A stretch of 64,000 bases of DNA from Pseudomonas triticifolii (GCF_014358015.1 NZ_JACONV010000003.1:186001-250000); one strand, 5' to 3'. Counted from the first letter of the stretch, positions 9,376 through 18,873 are shown. Notes: generated by a model not told the origin, from the sequence alone. Numbers and translations: made by a program.

Positions 9376-9660
9376 GACGCTACCCTTCGACTGATTACAC
9401 CGCCCCCTTCGCGGACAAGTCCGCTCCCACTGGCACTGGCACTGGCACTGGCACTGGCACTGGCTGAATGTACCTGCCTATTCGCGAGCAAGCTCGCTCC
9501 CACTGGATGAAACCGGTTTAATCCAGTGGGAGTGGACTTGTCCACGAAGGCTGCACTTCCGACGCAACCCTTCGACTGATTACACCGCCTCCTTCGCGGA
9601 CGAGTCCGCTCCCACTGGCTGAACGTACCTGCCTATTCGTGGACAAGAAGGCGTGAGGCC
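9376..9660. repeat. REP element cluster between glpM and the FrnE-like gene
   Basis: Several copies of the pseudomonad REP hairpin core lie here in both orientations, for example CGCGGACAAGTCCGCTCCCAC, GCGAGCAAGCTCGCTCCCAC and CGCGGACGAGTCCGCTCCCAC. The copies are spaced by near-repeated text containing CGACTGATTACACCGCC. The cluster fills the space between two convergent genes. Confidence 0.75.
9428..9463. repeat. (CACTGG)6 hexanucleotide repeat
   Basis: Six perfect tandem copies of CACTGG sit directly on the end of a REP element. They appear to have expanded from the CACTGG that normally follows CGCTCC in these REPs. The tract is noncoding. Confidence 0.9.
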
Positions 9661-9665
9661 TGTGC

Positions 9666-10313
9666 TCACTTCGCCTCGCTGACAATCTGCCGGATCGCAC
9701 TGACGAACACATCCACCGGCTGCCCGCCCGACACGGCGTACTGGTCGTTGAAGACGATGGTCGGCACTGAGCTCACGCCACGAGACGTCCACAGCTTTTC
9801 AGCTTCACGCACTTCATTCGCGTACTCGTTGCTGTCGAGCACGGCCTGAGCACGCACGCGATCCAGTCCCGCTTTCTGCGCAGCATCTGCCAGAGCCTGG
9901 TGGTTTGAAGGGTCTTTCAGGTCGCTGAAGTACGCCTCGAACAGCGCGTCTTTCAAGGCGTGTTGCTTGCCTTCAAGCTCGGCCCAGTGCAGCAGACGAT
10001 GAGCGTCGAAAGTGTTGTAGATACGCCGCTCGCCTTTGGCAAAGACAAAGCCCTGTTCGGCCCCACGTTCGCGGATGGTGTCGTGAATGCTTTCGATCTG
10101 TTCGGGCGTGGAGCCGTATTTCTCGGCGATGTGCTCTTTGATGTCCTGCCCTTCGGCCGGCATGTTCGGGTTCAGCTCGAAAGGCTGAAAATGGATGTGC
10201 GCCTGGACTTCATCGCCCAGCTCTGCCAGCGCCTTGTCCAGCGCCCGCAGGCCGATCACGCACCAGGGGCAGGAAACGTCGGAAACGAAATCGATTTTCA
10301 GTGCAGTGCTCAT
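9666..10313 (-). CDS. DsbA-family oxidoreductase, FrnE-like
   Basis: Predicted cytoplasmic thioredoxin-fold protein of 215 residues with the redox motif CPWC at residues 15-18 and a helical insertion. The C-terminal cis-proline segment is GVSSVPTIVFND. The family (FrnE/2-hydroxychromene-carboxylate-isomerase-like) acts as a disulfide oxidoreductase in Deinococcus and in polyketide clusters. The substrate here is unknown. No signal peptide is visible. It lies tail-to-tail with glpM across the REP cluster. Confidence 0.85.
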   Translation of the reverse strand: MSTALKIDFVSDVSCPWCVIGLRALDKALAELGDEVQAHIHFQPFELNPNMPAEGQDIKEHIAEKYGSTPEQIESIHDTIRERGAEQGFVFAKGERRIYNTFDAHRLLHWAELEGKQHALKDALFEAYFSDLKDPSNHQALADAAQKAGLDRVRAQAVLDSNEYANEVREAEKLWTSRGVSSVPTIVFNDQYAVSGGQPVDVFVSAIRQIVSEAK

Positions 10314-10383
10314 GCTGGCCCTCGCTCAATCGGCAAAAGCCACACGATACACCTCTATGCATTCCGTTCAACCGTGCGGGTTT

Positions 10384-11376
10384 CTACAGCTGCGCCAGAT
10401 TACGGCCGTCTTCGTGCTGCGCTTTCAGATAAGGCAACACCGCACCGAGCAGCGGAGCCTTGAACGCTTCTTGAAACCGATGTGCAAGCCCCGGAATCAA
10501 GCGCAACTGACTGCCCTGAATGTGCGCGGCCACGTGCACGCCATGCATCACGGGCAACAGCGGGTCGGCGGTGCCATGAACCACCAGCACCGGCAGACGC
10601 AGGCGATTGAGCAGTTCGACCCGGCTGGGCTCGGCCAGAATTGCCATGATCTGGCGCTTCACGCCTTCAGGGTTAAAGGCGCGGTCGTAGGAGACCGCAG
10701 CCTGATGCAGCAGTTGTTCGCGATCATCCTTGACCTGAGGGCTGCCCAACGCCGCCAACAAATCGGCCTGCTGCTCAATGGCGATTTCCCGGTTCGGTGC
10801 GCCACGGCGGGCCAGCAATTGCATCAACGCCGCACTGGGCATCGGCAGGCCCTGAGCGCCGGAGCTGGTCATGATCAGCGTCATGCTCTCGACGCGAGAC
10901 GGCGCAAGGTCTGCCAGATGCTGGGCAATCATCCCGCCCATGCTGGCACCCAGCACGTGAAACTGCCGAATCTGCAGGCTATCCATCAGACCCAACGCGT
11001 CATCGGCCATGTCCGTCAGTGAATAAGGCGCGGAAACCGGCAGGCCGAGCTTGTAGCGCAGCACTTCGTAGGTGAGGTTGGCATCGGCAGGCTGTTGCAC
11101 CCACGTGGAAAGGCCCACGTCACGGTTGTCATAGCGAATCACCCGATAACCCTGCTGACAAAGCGCGACCACCACCTCGTCAGGCCAGTGAATCAGTTGC
11201 CCGCCCAGGCCCATGACCAACAGCAAGGCAGGGTCGGATTCACTGCCGATACTCTGGTAGGCAATCCGCACTTGCTTGAGTTCGGCAATGTGTACAGGAA
11301 CATCGACGTCGCAACGATCGGCCGCAAAAGACTGCAAGCTGCACAGAAGCGCGGCCAGAAAAATTAACACCCGCAT
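10384..11376 (-). CDS. Exported alpha/beta hydrolase
   Basis: Serine hydrolase of about 330 residues. From the ATG at 11376 it has a clean signal peptide (MRVLIFLAALLCSLQSFAA), suggesting a periplasmic enzyme. The fold shows the oxyanion region VMGLGGQL, the nucleophile elbow GASMGG and a late GLAHRF carrying the catalytic histidine. An earlier in-frame ATG at 11445 would bury the signal and has no ribosome site. Substrate unknown. Confidence 0.82.
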   Translation of the reverse strand: MRVLIFLAALLCSLQSFAADRCDVDVPVHIAELKQVRIAYQSIGSESDPALLLVMGLGGQLIHWPDEVVVALCQQGYRVIRYDNRDVGLSTWVQQPADANLTYEVLRYKLGLPVSAPYSLTDMADDALGLMDSLQIRQFHVLGASMGGMIAQHLADLAPSRVESMTLIMTSSGAQGLPMPSAALMQLLARRGAPNREIAIEQQADLLAALGSPQVKDDREQLLHQAAVSYDRAFNPEGVKRQIMAILAEPSRVELLNRLRLPVLVVHGTADPLLPVMHGVHVAAHIQGSQLRLIPGLAHRFQEAFKAPLLGAVLPYLKAQHEDGRNLAQL

Positions 11377-11507
11377 GAAAAACACCAAAAAACAGATCCC
11401 CAGTAGGCAACAAGTCTGATGATGTTTTGCAAAGCGCGCTGCCACAGTTGCGTGACAATTTGATGAAGGGGGCTCAACGGTCGTTTACAGGACCGACCTG
11501 AACGCGA

Positions 11508-12209
11508 TCAGGCGCAGGCGAGCAGCAGGTTTTCGCCAAACCGGGCGCGTGCTTCCTGAACCAGCTCGACCTGATCGCTGGCGCGCCCCAGGGACAGGAC
11601 CTTGTAGATCGGCAGACGATCGAACACCGGGGCCAGTTGCTCAGGCACGCTGACACTGTCGATGTGCAGGCCGGTGACCGGCAGCAGAGCCGCCACGCCG
11701 AGGTTGTCCTTGAGGTCGCCACGATAGGTCGCTACCAGTTTTTTCAGCGGCGAGTATTGAAGAATGTGGTAGGCGCGTTCGAATGCGTTGCGCCATTCCA
11801 GGGGAAGGTCCAGGGTCAGGATCGGCTCGTCGATTTGCACCCACTCGACACCCCTGGCCGCCAGACGACCGAAGATTTCGCCATAGGCTGGCAACAGGCG
11901 ATCAAGCAGATCGAGCTTGTCGACGTCCTGGCGTGCCTGAGAAAACCAGAGGTACGTGAGTGGGCCGATAAGCGAGTGCTTGCGACCTTGCTCGCTGGCC
12001 GCTTGTGCATCCTTGAGCAGCCGCTCCCAGTCCGGCTGAAAACGCTGGTTCTGAGTCAGTTGTGGAATCAGTGACGGGCACTGCTCGGCCAGCCATTCGG
12101 CGGGGCTGGTCACTGCAGACTCTTCGCGCTGCCAGCACGCCTGCAAAGCTTGCTGCAATTCATGATCAGCGCCTATGTGCAGGTAGTCAGCGTGGTGTGC
12201 CAGGGCCAT
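11508..12209 (-). pseudogene. metE: Truncated metE remnant (N-terminal domain only)
   Basis: The 233-residue reading frame begins MALAH like MetE and then follows the N-terminal half of cobalamin-independent methionine synthase (LIGPLTYLWFSQ, GVEWVQIDEPILTLDLP, TGLHIDSV, KVLSLG). About 80 residues seem missing near the start. The frame stops shortly after residue 330 of a normal MetE of about 760 residues, so the zinc and homocysteine catalytic half is gone. GGAGG before the ATG is intact. It diverges from metR across a MetR-like box, the usual metE position. Either a decayed gene or a shortened protein of new use. Confidence 0.75.
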
Positions 12210-12258
12210 GAGGTGTCCTCCATAAAAGATAGCGCTATTGTCGACAGCCGGAGCAACA

Positions 12259-12271
12259 TGAGACAAACTCA
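12259..12271. promoter_or_regulatory. MetR box-like operator
   Basis: TGAGACAAACTCA is a 4-5-4 perfect inverted repeat resembling the MetR consensus TGAA-N5-TTCA. It lies between the divergent metE remnant and metR and fits MetR autoregulation. Confidence 0.6.
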
Positions 12272-12315
12272 TTTTTTTCGTGTTGATCACAAATACTATT
12301 CATGGAGCACTGACC

Positions 12316-13233
12316 GTGCTTGAGATACGCCACCTCAAAACCCTTCACGCGCTGCGTGAAGCCGACAGTCTGGTGGAAGCCGCCGAACGTCTGCACCTGA
12401 CACAATCGGCGCTGTCGCACCAGTTCAAGGAGCTGGAAGAGCGCATGGGTATGCCGCTGTTCGTGCGCAAAACCAAACCCGTGCGCTTCACCAGTGCCGG
12501 ACTGCGCCTGCTGCAACTGGCCGATTCGATCCTGCCTCAGCTTCGCGGCGCAGAACGGGATATCGCCCGTCTGGCCGGCGGCACCGCAGGCCGTCTGCAC
12601 ATGGCCATCGAATGCCACAGTTGTTTTCAATGGCTGATGCCAACCATCGACCAGTTCCGCGATGCGTGGCCGGAAGTCGAGCTGGACCTGTCTTCGGGTT
12701 TCTCGTTCGCCCCGCTGCCCGCGCTGGCCCGAGGTGATCTGGACCTGGTAGTGACCTCGGACCCGCTCGAACTGCCCGGTATCACCTACGTACCGCTCTT
12801 TACCTATGAAGCGATGCTGGCCGTTGCCAACCAGCACGCGCTGGCCAGCAAGCTTTACATCGTCCCGGAAGACCTGCTGGACGAAACCCTGATCACCTAC
12901 CCCGTGGAGCGTGATCGACTGGATATCTTCACGCGCTTTCTGGAGCCGGCCGACATCGAGCCCGCGCAGGTGCGGACCTCGGAACTGACCGTGATGATGA
13001 TGCAGCTGGTCGCCAGCGGACGCGGGGTGTGCGGCATGCCCCATTGGGCGCTGCACGAGTACAGCTCGCGGGGCTATGTGAAAGCCAAGCGTCTTGGAGA
13101 GAAAGGGTTGTTCGCAACACTCTATGCCGGCATCCGCGCCGACATGCTGGACGCGCCTTACATGCGCGATTTCCTGCTGACGGCCAAGGACACGTCATTC
13201 TCGACGCTGGATGGCGTCAGCGCAGTGCGCTGA
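12316..13233 (+). CDS. metR: LysR-type regulator of methionine synthesis
   Basis: Homocysteine-responsive transcription regulator of 305 residues. An N-terminal winged helix (LVEAAERLHLTQSALSHQ) precedes a LysR substrate-binding domain. The sequence is characteristic of Pseudomonas MetR (MLEIRHLKTLHALREADS). The start is GTG at 12316, eight bases after GGAG; a longer frame from 12280 would overlap the divergent promoter. Its classical target metE is broken beside it, so its remaining targets would be elsewhere. Confidence 0.9.
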   Translation: MLEIRHLKTLHALREADSLVEAAERLHLTQSALSHQFKELEERMGMPLFVRKTKPVRFTSAGLRLLQLADSILPQLRGAERDIARLAGGTAGRLHMAIECHSCFQWLMPTIDQFRDAWPEVELDLSSGFSFAPLPALARGDLDLVVTSDPLELPGITYVPLFTYEAMLAVANQHALASKLYIVPEDLLDETLITYPVERDRLDIFTRFLEPADIEPAQVRTSELTVMMMQLVASGRGVCGMPHWALHEYSSRGYVKAKRLGEKGLFATLYAGIRADMLDAPYMRDFLLTAKDTSFSTLDGVSAVR

Positions 13234-13237
13234 CGCC
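13213..13237. terminator. Palindromic hairpin at the end of metR
   Basis: GGCGTCAGCGCA and TGCGCTGACGCC form a perfect 12-bp stem around one G. It spans the metR stop codon and lies just before the convergent Nudix gene. It could serve both strands, although no T-run is visible. Confidence 0.55.
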
Positions 13238-13247
13238 CGGCGTACGC

Positions 13248-13658
13248 TCAGACCGCCTCGATCTGGCGCTGCCGGTACAACGGCAGAATCAGGTCGCGGG
13301 TCAGCGGGGCCAGATGCAGATCCGGATGAGGGTCTGTTCCAATCCAGACCACCTCCTCGATCTCGGCAGCCGGTACCACCGGCGCATCGGTCATGACTTC
13401 GAACAACTGACAGTGCACTTCAAAGCCCGGCTCATTGGCAGCCGGAGCCTTGAACTCGCCGAGAAAAACGGCCTGTTGCGGATCGATGACCAGCCCAAGC
13501 TCCTCCTCCAGCTCTCTGGCCAGCGCCAGTGAAGCGGCTTCGCCAGGCTCGATCTTGCCGCCCGGCTGCATGAAGGCCTGGGTGCCGCGCTTGCGCACCA
13601 ACAGGGTCTGGCCGTCAGGGTTGACCAGCAGCGCTGCGGCAATGGTGATGAGCTTCAT
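13248..13658 (-). CDS. Nudix hydrolase
   Basis: Small pyrophosphohydrolase of 136 residues. The complete Nudix box runs from G34 to L56: GGKIEPGE then REL-EEELGL, with all acidic metal ligands present. The substrate is likely a nucleoside diphosphate derivative, but the sequence does not say which. Its ATG overlaps the ddlA stop by four bases, so it is translated with ddlA. Confidence 0.88.
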   Translation of the reverse strand: MKLITIAAALLVNPDGQTLLVRKRGTQAFMQPGGKIEPGEAASLALARELEEELGLVIDPQQAVFLGEFKAPAANEPGFEVHCQLFEVMTDAPVVPAAEIEEVVWIGTDPHPDLHLAPLTRDLILPLYRQRQIEAV

Positions 13659-14746
13659 GCAAAAATATCCGTTTTGAGCAGTCGTGCCTCGTCAGCGCGC
13701 TCCAGCGCCAGTGCGATCAGACGATCAATCAGCCCGGCGTAGGACAGACCGCTGGCCTGCCACAGTTTGGGGTACATGCTGATGGAGGTAAAACCGGGAA
13801 TGGTGTTGACCTCGTTGATGATGATGTCGCGTGCTTCGGTGACGAAGAAATCGACCCGTGACAGCCCCGCGCACCCCAGCACCTTGTAGGCTGTCAGCGC
13901 GACGTTACGTACCTCGTCACTCAGATCCATCGCAAGCTCTGCCGGAATGGCAATACGTGCCTGATCACCGTTGAGGTATTTGGTGTCGTACGCGTAGAAC
14001 TCGTCATTGGCGACCACCTCGCCACACACACTGACCTGCGGGTCGCGATTGCCCAGCACCGCACATTCCACCTCGCGGCCAACGATGCCTTGCTCGATCA
14101 GCAGCTTGTGATCGAACTGAAAGCCGAGTGCCAGAGCGGCCTCGAAACCGGCTTCGTCGACCACCTTGCTGACACCGACCGACGAACCCTGACTGGCAGG
14201 CTTGACGAACATCGGCAGGCCGAGCTGTTCGGCAACCTGCGAAAACTGAACGGTTTGACCACGGTTCAGCACCACGAACGGCGCAACCGCGATACCTGCA
14301 TCGCGCAGCAAACGCTTGGTCACGTCCTTGTCCATACAGGCAGCAGAGCCCAGCACGTCCGGACCCACGAAAGGAATCGCCAGCAGACGCAGCAGACCTT
14401 GCAGCGAACCATCCTCGCCAAAGGCACCATGAATCAACGGGAACACCACGTCGATGCGCGGCAGTTGCTCCCCGGACCGGACCTCGACGAACTGCCCCTC
14501 GGTGCTGCCGGGCAGCAATGCCAGGCGCTCGCCGGACGCGCTCAAGCTGATTTTTGCCGGGTCGCCCGCGTTGAGCAGGTAGTCGCTCTCATCGAACCGC
14601 AGCCAGCCGCCCAGTTTGTCGATGCCGATCAGGGTCAGCTCATAGCGTTCACGATCAATTGCATTGATCACGTTGCGCGCCGACTGCAACGAAACTTCAT
14701 GCTCGCTGGATTGCCCACCGAAAATGATGGCCACTGACTTTTTCAA
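13655..14746 (-). CDS. ddlA: D-alanine--D-alanine ligase
   Basis: Joins two D-alanines with ATP for peptidoglycan precursors in the cytoplasm. The 363 residues carry the ATP-grasp fold: [15 protein letters not shown], then [34 protein letters not shown] and [12 protein letters not shown] with the magnesium ligands. This is the longer DdlA type, not the DdlB found in the ftsQAZ cluster. It is followed by the overlapping Nudix gene. A terminator for rpmE2 lies upstream, so ddlA should have its own promoter. Confidence 0.94.
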   Translation of the reverse strand: MKKSVAIIFGGQSSEHEVSLQSARNVINAIDRERYELTLIGIDKLGGWLRFDESDYLLNAGDPAKISLSASGERLALLPGSTEGQFVEVRSGEQLPRIDVVFPLIHGAFGEDGSLQGLLRLLAIPFVGPDVLGSAACMDKDVTKRLLRDAGIAVAPFVVLNRGQTVQFSQVAEQLGLPMFVKPASQGSSVGVSKVVDEAGFEAALALGFQFDHKLLIEQGIVGREVECAVLGNRDPQVSVCGEVVANDEFYAYDTKYLNGDQARIAIPAELAMDLSDEVRNVALTAYKVLGCAGLSRVDFFVTEARDIIINEVNTIPGFTSISMYPKLWQASGLSYAGLIDRLIALALERADEARLLKTDIFA

Positions 14747-14835
14747 AGCGGGTACTCCTGTTTTTCAGGCCGCGAAGATAAAAGCAATTCCTGCTATTAG
14801 TCCAGAGGACGAGTGGTCGCAACCCTCACTCCAGG

Positions 14836-14886
14836 CAAAAAAATCCCGGTCCAGAGCCATCCTGTACGGATGCCCTGGACCGGGAT
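14836..14886 (-). terminator. Rho-independent terminator of rpmE2
   Basis: On the - strand ATCCCGGTCCAG pairs with CTGGACCGGGAT (12-bp stem), with an inner GGCATCC/GGATGGC stem, followed by seven T. It separates rpmE2 from ddlA. Confidence 0.85.
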
Positions 14887-14899
14887 GACAGATGGAACA

Positions 14900-15178
14900 T
14901 TATTCGACCGACGTTTCTTTCTTGCCGCCGGAACCAAAGGTGGCAAAACGCTTGTTGAAGCCTGCGATTCGACCTTCGCTGGTGGTCTTGCGCTGTTGGC
15001 CGGTGTACATCGGGTGCGAGGCGCTGGACACGTCCAGAGCAACGTACGGGTAGGTAGTACCGTCCGTGTGCTGTTGCGTACGATCAGTATCGACTGTGGA
15101 GCCGATCAGGAAAAAGGCGTCAGCGGCCGTGTCATGAAACAGCACGGTGCGGTAAGCGGGATGGATATCGGGTTTCAT
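14900..15178 (-). CDS. rpmE2: 50S ribosomal protein L31 type B (zinc-independent)
   Basis: A 92-residue paralogue of ribosomal protein L31 with the diagnostic core [26 protein letters not shown] and [10 protein letters not shown]. It contains no cysteine, so it lacks the zinc-ribbon ligands of ordinary L31 and can replace it on ribosomes when zinc is scarce. That role is established for the family. It stands alone between a Zur-like box upstream and a strong terminator downstream, consistent with derepression under zinc limitation. Confidence 0.94.
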   Translation of the reverse strand: MKPDIHPAYRTVLFHDTAADAFFLIGSTVDTDRTQQHTDGTTYPYVALDVSSASHPMYTGQQRKTTSEGRIAGFNKRFATFGSGGKKETSVE

Positions 15179-15204
15179 GGAGACCTCCAGTCAAGCAGGT
15201 GATT

Positions 15205-15227
15205 TAAGTGTTACACAGTAACATAAT
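15205..15227. promoter_or_regulatory. Zur box upstream of rpmE2
   Basis: The core TGTTACACAGTAACA (15209-15223) is a perfect 6-3-6 inverted repeat. The 23-bp window matches the gammaproteobacterial Zur consensus GAAATGTTATA-N-TATAACATTTC at about 14 of 22 positions. It lies 27 bases before the rpmE2 start, over the expected promoter. Confidence 0.65.
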
Positions 15228-15234
15228 GCATACC

Positions 15235-15253
15235 GCAAATGATAATTATTCCT
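15235..15253. promoter_or_regulatory. Fur box-like sequence next to the Zur box
   Basis: GCAAATGATAATTATTCCT matches the 19-bp Fur consensus GATAATGATAATCATTATC at 13 positions. It sits seven bases beyond the Zur-like site. Zur and Fur boxes are related, so it might instead be a second Zur half-site. Confidence 0.45.
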
Positions 15254-15386
15254 GTCGATGAGCCCTATCGAGAGGCTTGATCGGGCTGGCACTTGAAGCT
15301 AAGGTTCGACGCGCCACTGCTGATCGGTACCCACGGAAGGCCCCCGAAACGCGGATGGGACAACAATAAAAGCCAGTAGGATTTTC

Positions 15387-15752
15387 ATGCCTGACGCCCC
15401 CCGCTATGACCTGCCTGCACATGCTTATGAACGCCTGATCGAAGCCCGCGATTCACTGCGACTGCTCGATGGTTACGTCAACAAAACCCACGTGATGTGC
15501 AACCCCTCAATGCTGGTGGGTTATGTATCGCTACTGCAGAACGTGCTACAGGACGTGATTACAGCCAGCACACCCGCCCAGCCTCGCGACAGCTCAATGC
15601 ACGAGGCAGACGAACCGGGTTTCGTGGCCCTCAACCCTAAAGAACTGGCCCTCATCCAGCATTTGCGCTGGATCAACCTGGAGGGTCGTGAAGAGGTGTA
15701 CGCCGCCACAGAGCGCTTGAGACACCAGAAACCCTGGGTGCTGGAAAGCTGA
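15387..15752 (+). CDS. Hypothetical protein, 121 residues
   Basis: I do not recognise this family. The product looks soluble and mainly helical, with no signal peptide or membrane span. The segment DLPAHAYERLIEARDSLRLLDGYVN near the N-terminus and NPKELALIQHLRWINLEGREEV near the C-terminus are probable amphipathic helices. AGGATT lies close before the ATG. The composition is normal for this genome, and the gene stands alone. Confidence 0.65.
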   Translation: MPDAPRYDLPAHAYERLIEARDSLRLLDGYVNKTHVMCNPSMLVGYVSLLQNVLQDVITASTPAQPRDSSMHEADEPGFVALNPKELALIQHLRWINLEGREEVYAATERLRHQKPWVLES

Positions 15753-15974
15753 ACGAACGCTGCAGCATCACCATTAGCGATCGCTGGCGCCTCACTTACT
15801 GCTCACATCCATGGCGGCAATCCGCTACATTTCAGTTGCGCCCTGCGCTGGATCGCTCATGCGAACCGGCCAGGGTGCTGAAAGTACGGTAGCCCTGCGG
15901 TCCTGCATGCACTCATTCGCAGGCGAAGACGGGGCGCCCAGCGCTGAAAACCGCCATTAGCCCAAGGATGTCGT

Positions 15975-17588
15975 ATGAGCCTCTCACTACTCAGCCGTTA
16001 CGCAGTCTTCGTCGGATGCGTACTCTTCACCCTGTTCAGTCTGCCGTTCTGGCATCACGAGTGGCTATGGCCGTTCACGCTCCTGACCGCGTTGCTGAGC
16101 GTTGTCGGCATCATCGACCTGCTGCAGACACCGCACTCGGTGCGCCGCAATTACCCTATTTTGGGCAACATCCGCTACGCGGTTGAAGCCATACGCCCGG
16201 AGATTCGTCAGTACCTGCTCGAATCCGACAGCGACGCTCTGCCCTTTTCCCGCGCCCAGCGCTCGCTGGTGTATTCGCGCGCCAAAAATGAATCGGCCGA
16301 CAAGCCATTCGGCACACTGATCGATGTCTACCAGACCGGTTTCGAATTCATCGGCCACTCGATGCGACCCGCACCATTGAGCGACCCCAATAGCTTTCGC
16401 GTGTCGATCGGCGGCCCGCAATGCACGCAGCCGTATTCCGCCTCTATATTCAACATCTCGGCCATGAGCTTCGGCTCGCTGAGCGCCAACGCCATTCGCG
16501 CGCTGAACAAGGGCGCGAAGCTGGGCAACTTCGCCCACGACACCGGCGAAGGCAGCATCAGCCCTTATCACCGGGAACACGGCGGCGACCTGACCTGGGA
16601 ACTGGGCAGCGGCTATTTCGGTTGTCGCACGGCGGATGGCCGCTTCGACCCGCAGCGGTTTGCCGTGCAGGCCCAAGACCCGCAAGTGCGCATGATCGAG
16701 ATCAAGATGAGCCAAGGGGCCAAACCCGGTCATGGCGGCATCCTGCCCAAACACAAAGTCACTCAGGAAATCGCCGATACTCGGGGCATCCCGATGGGTG
16801 AAGACTGTATTTCGCCGTCACGGCACAGCGCGTTCTCCACACCGTTCGAGCTGATGCAGTTCATTGCGCAGTTGCGCGAACTGTCGGGTGGCAAGCCGGT
16901 CGGTTTCAAGTTCTGCCTGGGCCATCCGTGGGAATTCATGGGCATCGCCAAGGCCATGCTCGACACCGGCATCTACCCGGACTTCATCGTGGTCGATGGC
17001 AAGGAAGGCGGAACCGGGGCCGCACCGGTCGAGTTCACCGACCACATGGGCACGCCGATGCGCGAGGCGCTGCTGTTCGTACACAACACGCTGGTCGGCC
17101 TGAACCTGCGCGACCAGATTCGATTGGGCGCCAGCGGTAAGATCGTCAGCGCGTTCGATATCGCCAGCGTGCTGGCCATTGGCGCCGACTGGGCCAACGC
17201 CGCGCGCGGCTTCATGTTCGCCATCGGTTGCATTCAGTCACAGTCGTGCCACACCAACAAATGCCCCACCGGGGTCGCCACTCAGGATGCCCTGCGCCAA
17301 CGCGCACTGGTCGTGCCAGACAAAGCCGAGCGGGTGTACAACTTCCATCGCAACACGCTCAAGGGGCTGGCCGAGATGCTTGCTGCAGCAGGTCTGGATC
17401 ATCCCTCACAGCTGGAAGCCAAACACTTGGTGAGGCGCATGTCGGCCACTGAAATCAAGCTGTTCTCGCAAACCCACGTGTTCCTGCAACCGGGTCAGTT
17501 GCTCAACGGCGTAAAGGACGACAGCTTTTATTCACGCATGTGGCAGATGGCACGGGCCGACAGCTTCGAGCCCGCCGACGTCGCGTAA
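15975..17588 (+). CDS. FMN-binding glutamate synthase family protein
   Basis: A 537-residue protein whose main part is the FMN/iron-sulfur barrel domain of glutamate synthase (about 100-500), including SAMSFGSLSANAIRALNKGA, SQGAKPGHGGILP, VDGKEGGTGAAP and a late cysteine cluster CIQSQSCHTNKCPTG. Two N-terminal hydrophobic spans (about 8-50) anchor it in the membrane. It has no amidotransferase domain, so it is not the biosynthetic GltB. The electron donor and substrate are unknown. It appears to be transcribed alone. Confidence 0.85.
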   Translation: MSLSLLSRYAVFVGCVLFTLFSLPFWHHEWLWPFTLLTALLSVVGIIDLLQTPHSVRRNYPILGNIRYAVEAIRPEIRQYLLESDSDALPFSRAQRSLVYSRAKNESADKPFGTLIDVYQTGFEFIGHSMRPAPLSDPNSFRVSIGGPQCTQPYSASIFNISAMSFGSLSANAIRALNKGAKLGNFAHDTGEGSISPYHREHGGDLTWELGSGYFGCRTADGRFDPQRFAVQAQDPQVRMIEIKMSQGAKPGHGGILPKHKVTQEIADTRGIPMGEDCISPSRHSAFSTPFELMQFIAQLRELSGGKPVGFKFCLGHPWEFMGIAKAMLDTGIYPDFIVVDGKEGGTGAAPVEFTDHMGTPMREALLFVHNTLVGLNLRDQIRLGASGKIVSAFDIASVLAIGADWANAARGFMFAIGCIQSQSCHTNKCPTGVATQDALRQRALVVPDKAERVYNFHRNTLKGLAEMLAAAGLDHPSQLEAKHLVRRMSATEIKLFSQTHVFLQPGQLLNGVKDDSFYSRMWQMARADSFEPADVA

Positions 17589-17742
17589 ACAGGCTGGTGA
17601 GGAGACATTCTGTAATAGCCTGATTTTGCAATTATCCTGATTTAACGCCACCCTGCCGCGCCGCCGAAAGACACTGACTGGCGGCGCGGAACCTCAGCCC
17701 TCTGTGGCCCATCTTATTAGCAACTTTCAAGAGTCCACCGTT

Positions 17743-18873
17743 ATGACTAACGGACGCGATCATCGAATCGACTTCTTTCGGGGCCTGGCGCTGATCTTCA
17801 TTTTCTGGGATCACGTGCCGGACAACCCGCTGGCCCAACTGACTGTGCGCAACTTCGGTTTCAGCGATGCGGCGGAGATCTTCGTGTTTTTGGCCGGTTA
17901 TGCGGCGATTCTCGCGTACGGGCGCATTGCCCGACACGAAGGCATGCTGGTCGCAGGCGTACGTATCCTGCGGCGCACGTGGGTGCTGTATGTGGTGCAC
18001 ATCTTTCTGTTGACCTTGCTGATGGGCATCGTCTTCGTCGCCAACAACCATGTCGAGACCCGCGATATGGTGCAGCAGATGGGGCTCGAATATTTCGTCG
18101 GCAATCCCCAACAGGCGCTGGCCGATGAACTGCTGCTGCGCTTCAAACCCAACCTGACCGACCCATTGCCGCTGTACATCGTCCTGTTGCTGACGCTGCC
18201 TTTGATCCTGCCGCTCATGCTGCGCAAGCTGGAGCTGGCGGTCGGCCTGTCGATTGCCCTGTACCTGATGGTGCCGCTGTTTGGCTGGAACCTGCGCGCC
18301 TATGAAGGCGGCGGCGTCTGGTACTTCAACCCGGTGGCCTGGCAGTTGCTGTTCGTCCTCGGCGGTGCCTGTGCGCTGCGGGCCGAGACGCAAGTCGCCA
18401 AAGAACGTACCCCGTTGCTTCAACAACCTCTGTTCATGCTTGCCGCCGTCTACGTGCTGATCGCTGGCGTACTGACCTTCAGCGAAAAATGGCCGGGGCT
18501 GCACACCGCACTGGTCTCGACCCTGCAACTGGAAAGCCTCTATCCCATCAGCAAGACCGACCTGGCACCTGTGCGGCTGCTGCACTTCCTGGCGCTGGTC
18601 TACGTGGTCGCCCGCTTGCTGCCCACCACCAGCACCTGGCTCGACAACTGGCCTGCTCGCCAGACCTGCCGCATGGGCCGCTACTCACTGGAAGTGTTCT
18701 GCCTGGGCGTACTGCTCGCCCCTTTGGCCGACATGGCCAACGCACTGGCGGGCGACACGTGGCCAATGCAAGTCACCACCGCGATCGTCGGCCTCGGGTT
18801 GATGATGCTGATGGCCAACGGGCTTGAATTGAACAAACGCTTCGACAAAGCGCCCCGTCTCTTGCCAACCTGA
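17743..18873 (+). CDS. OpgC-family membrane protein
   Basis: Inner-membrane protein of about 376 residues with around ten hydrophobic spans. The N-terminus RIDFFRGLALIFIFWDHVP is the acyltransferase-like motif of the OpgC family, which succinylates periplasmic glucans in other bacteria. A later segment, FLAGYAA, also fits. Glucan decoration is an inference here. The ATG at 17743 is chosen over 17704 because the RNGRDHRIDFF-type N-terminus is family-like, although the ribosome site is weak. Confidence 0.8.
   Translation: MTNGRDHRIDFFRGLALIFIFWDHVPDNPLAQLTVRNFGFSDAAEIFVFLAGYAAILAYGRIARHEGMLVAGVRILRRTWVLYVVHIFLLTLLMGIVFVANNHVETRDMVQQMGLEYFVGNPQQALADELLLRFKPNLTDPLPLYIVLLLTLPLILPLMLRKLELAVGLSIALYLMVPLFGWNLRAYEGGGVWYFNPVAWQLLFVLGGACALRAETQVAKERTPLLQQPLFMLAAVYVLIAGVLTFSEKWPGLHTALVSTLQLESLYPISKTDLAPVRLLHFLALVYVVARLLPTTSTWLDNWPARQTCRMGRYSLEVFCLGVLLAPLADMANALAGDTWPMQVTTAIVGLGLMMLMANGLELNKRFDKAPRLLPT

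Noticed and set aside
9301-9545. Frames with AL or SA dipeptide repeats over the REP cluster
   Set aside because: They are translations of the CACTGG repeat and REP hairpins, not proteins.
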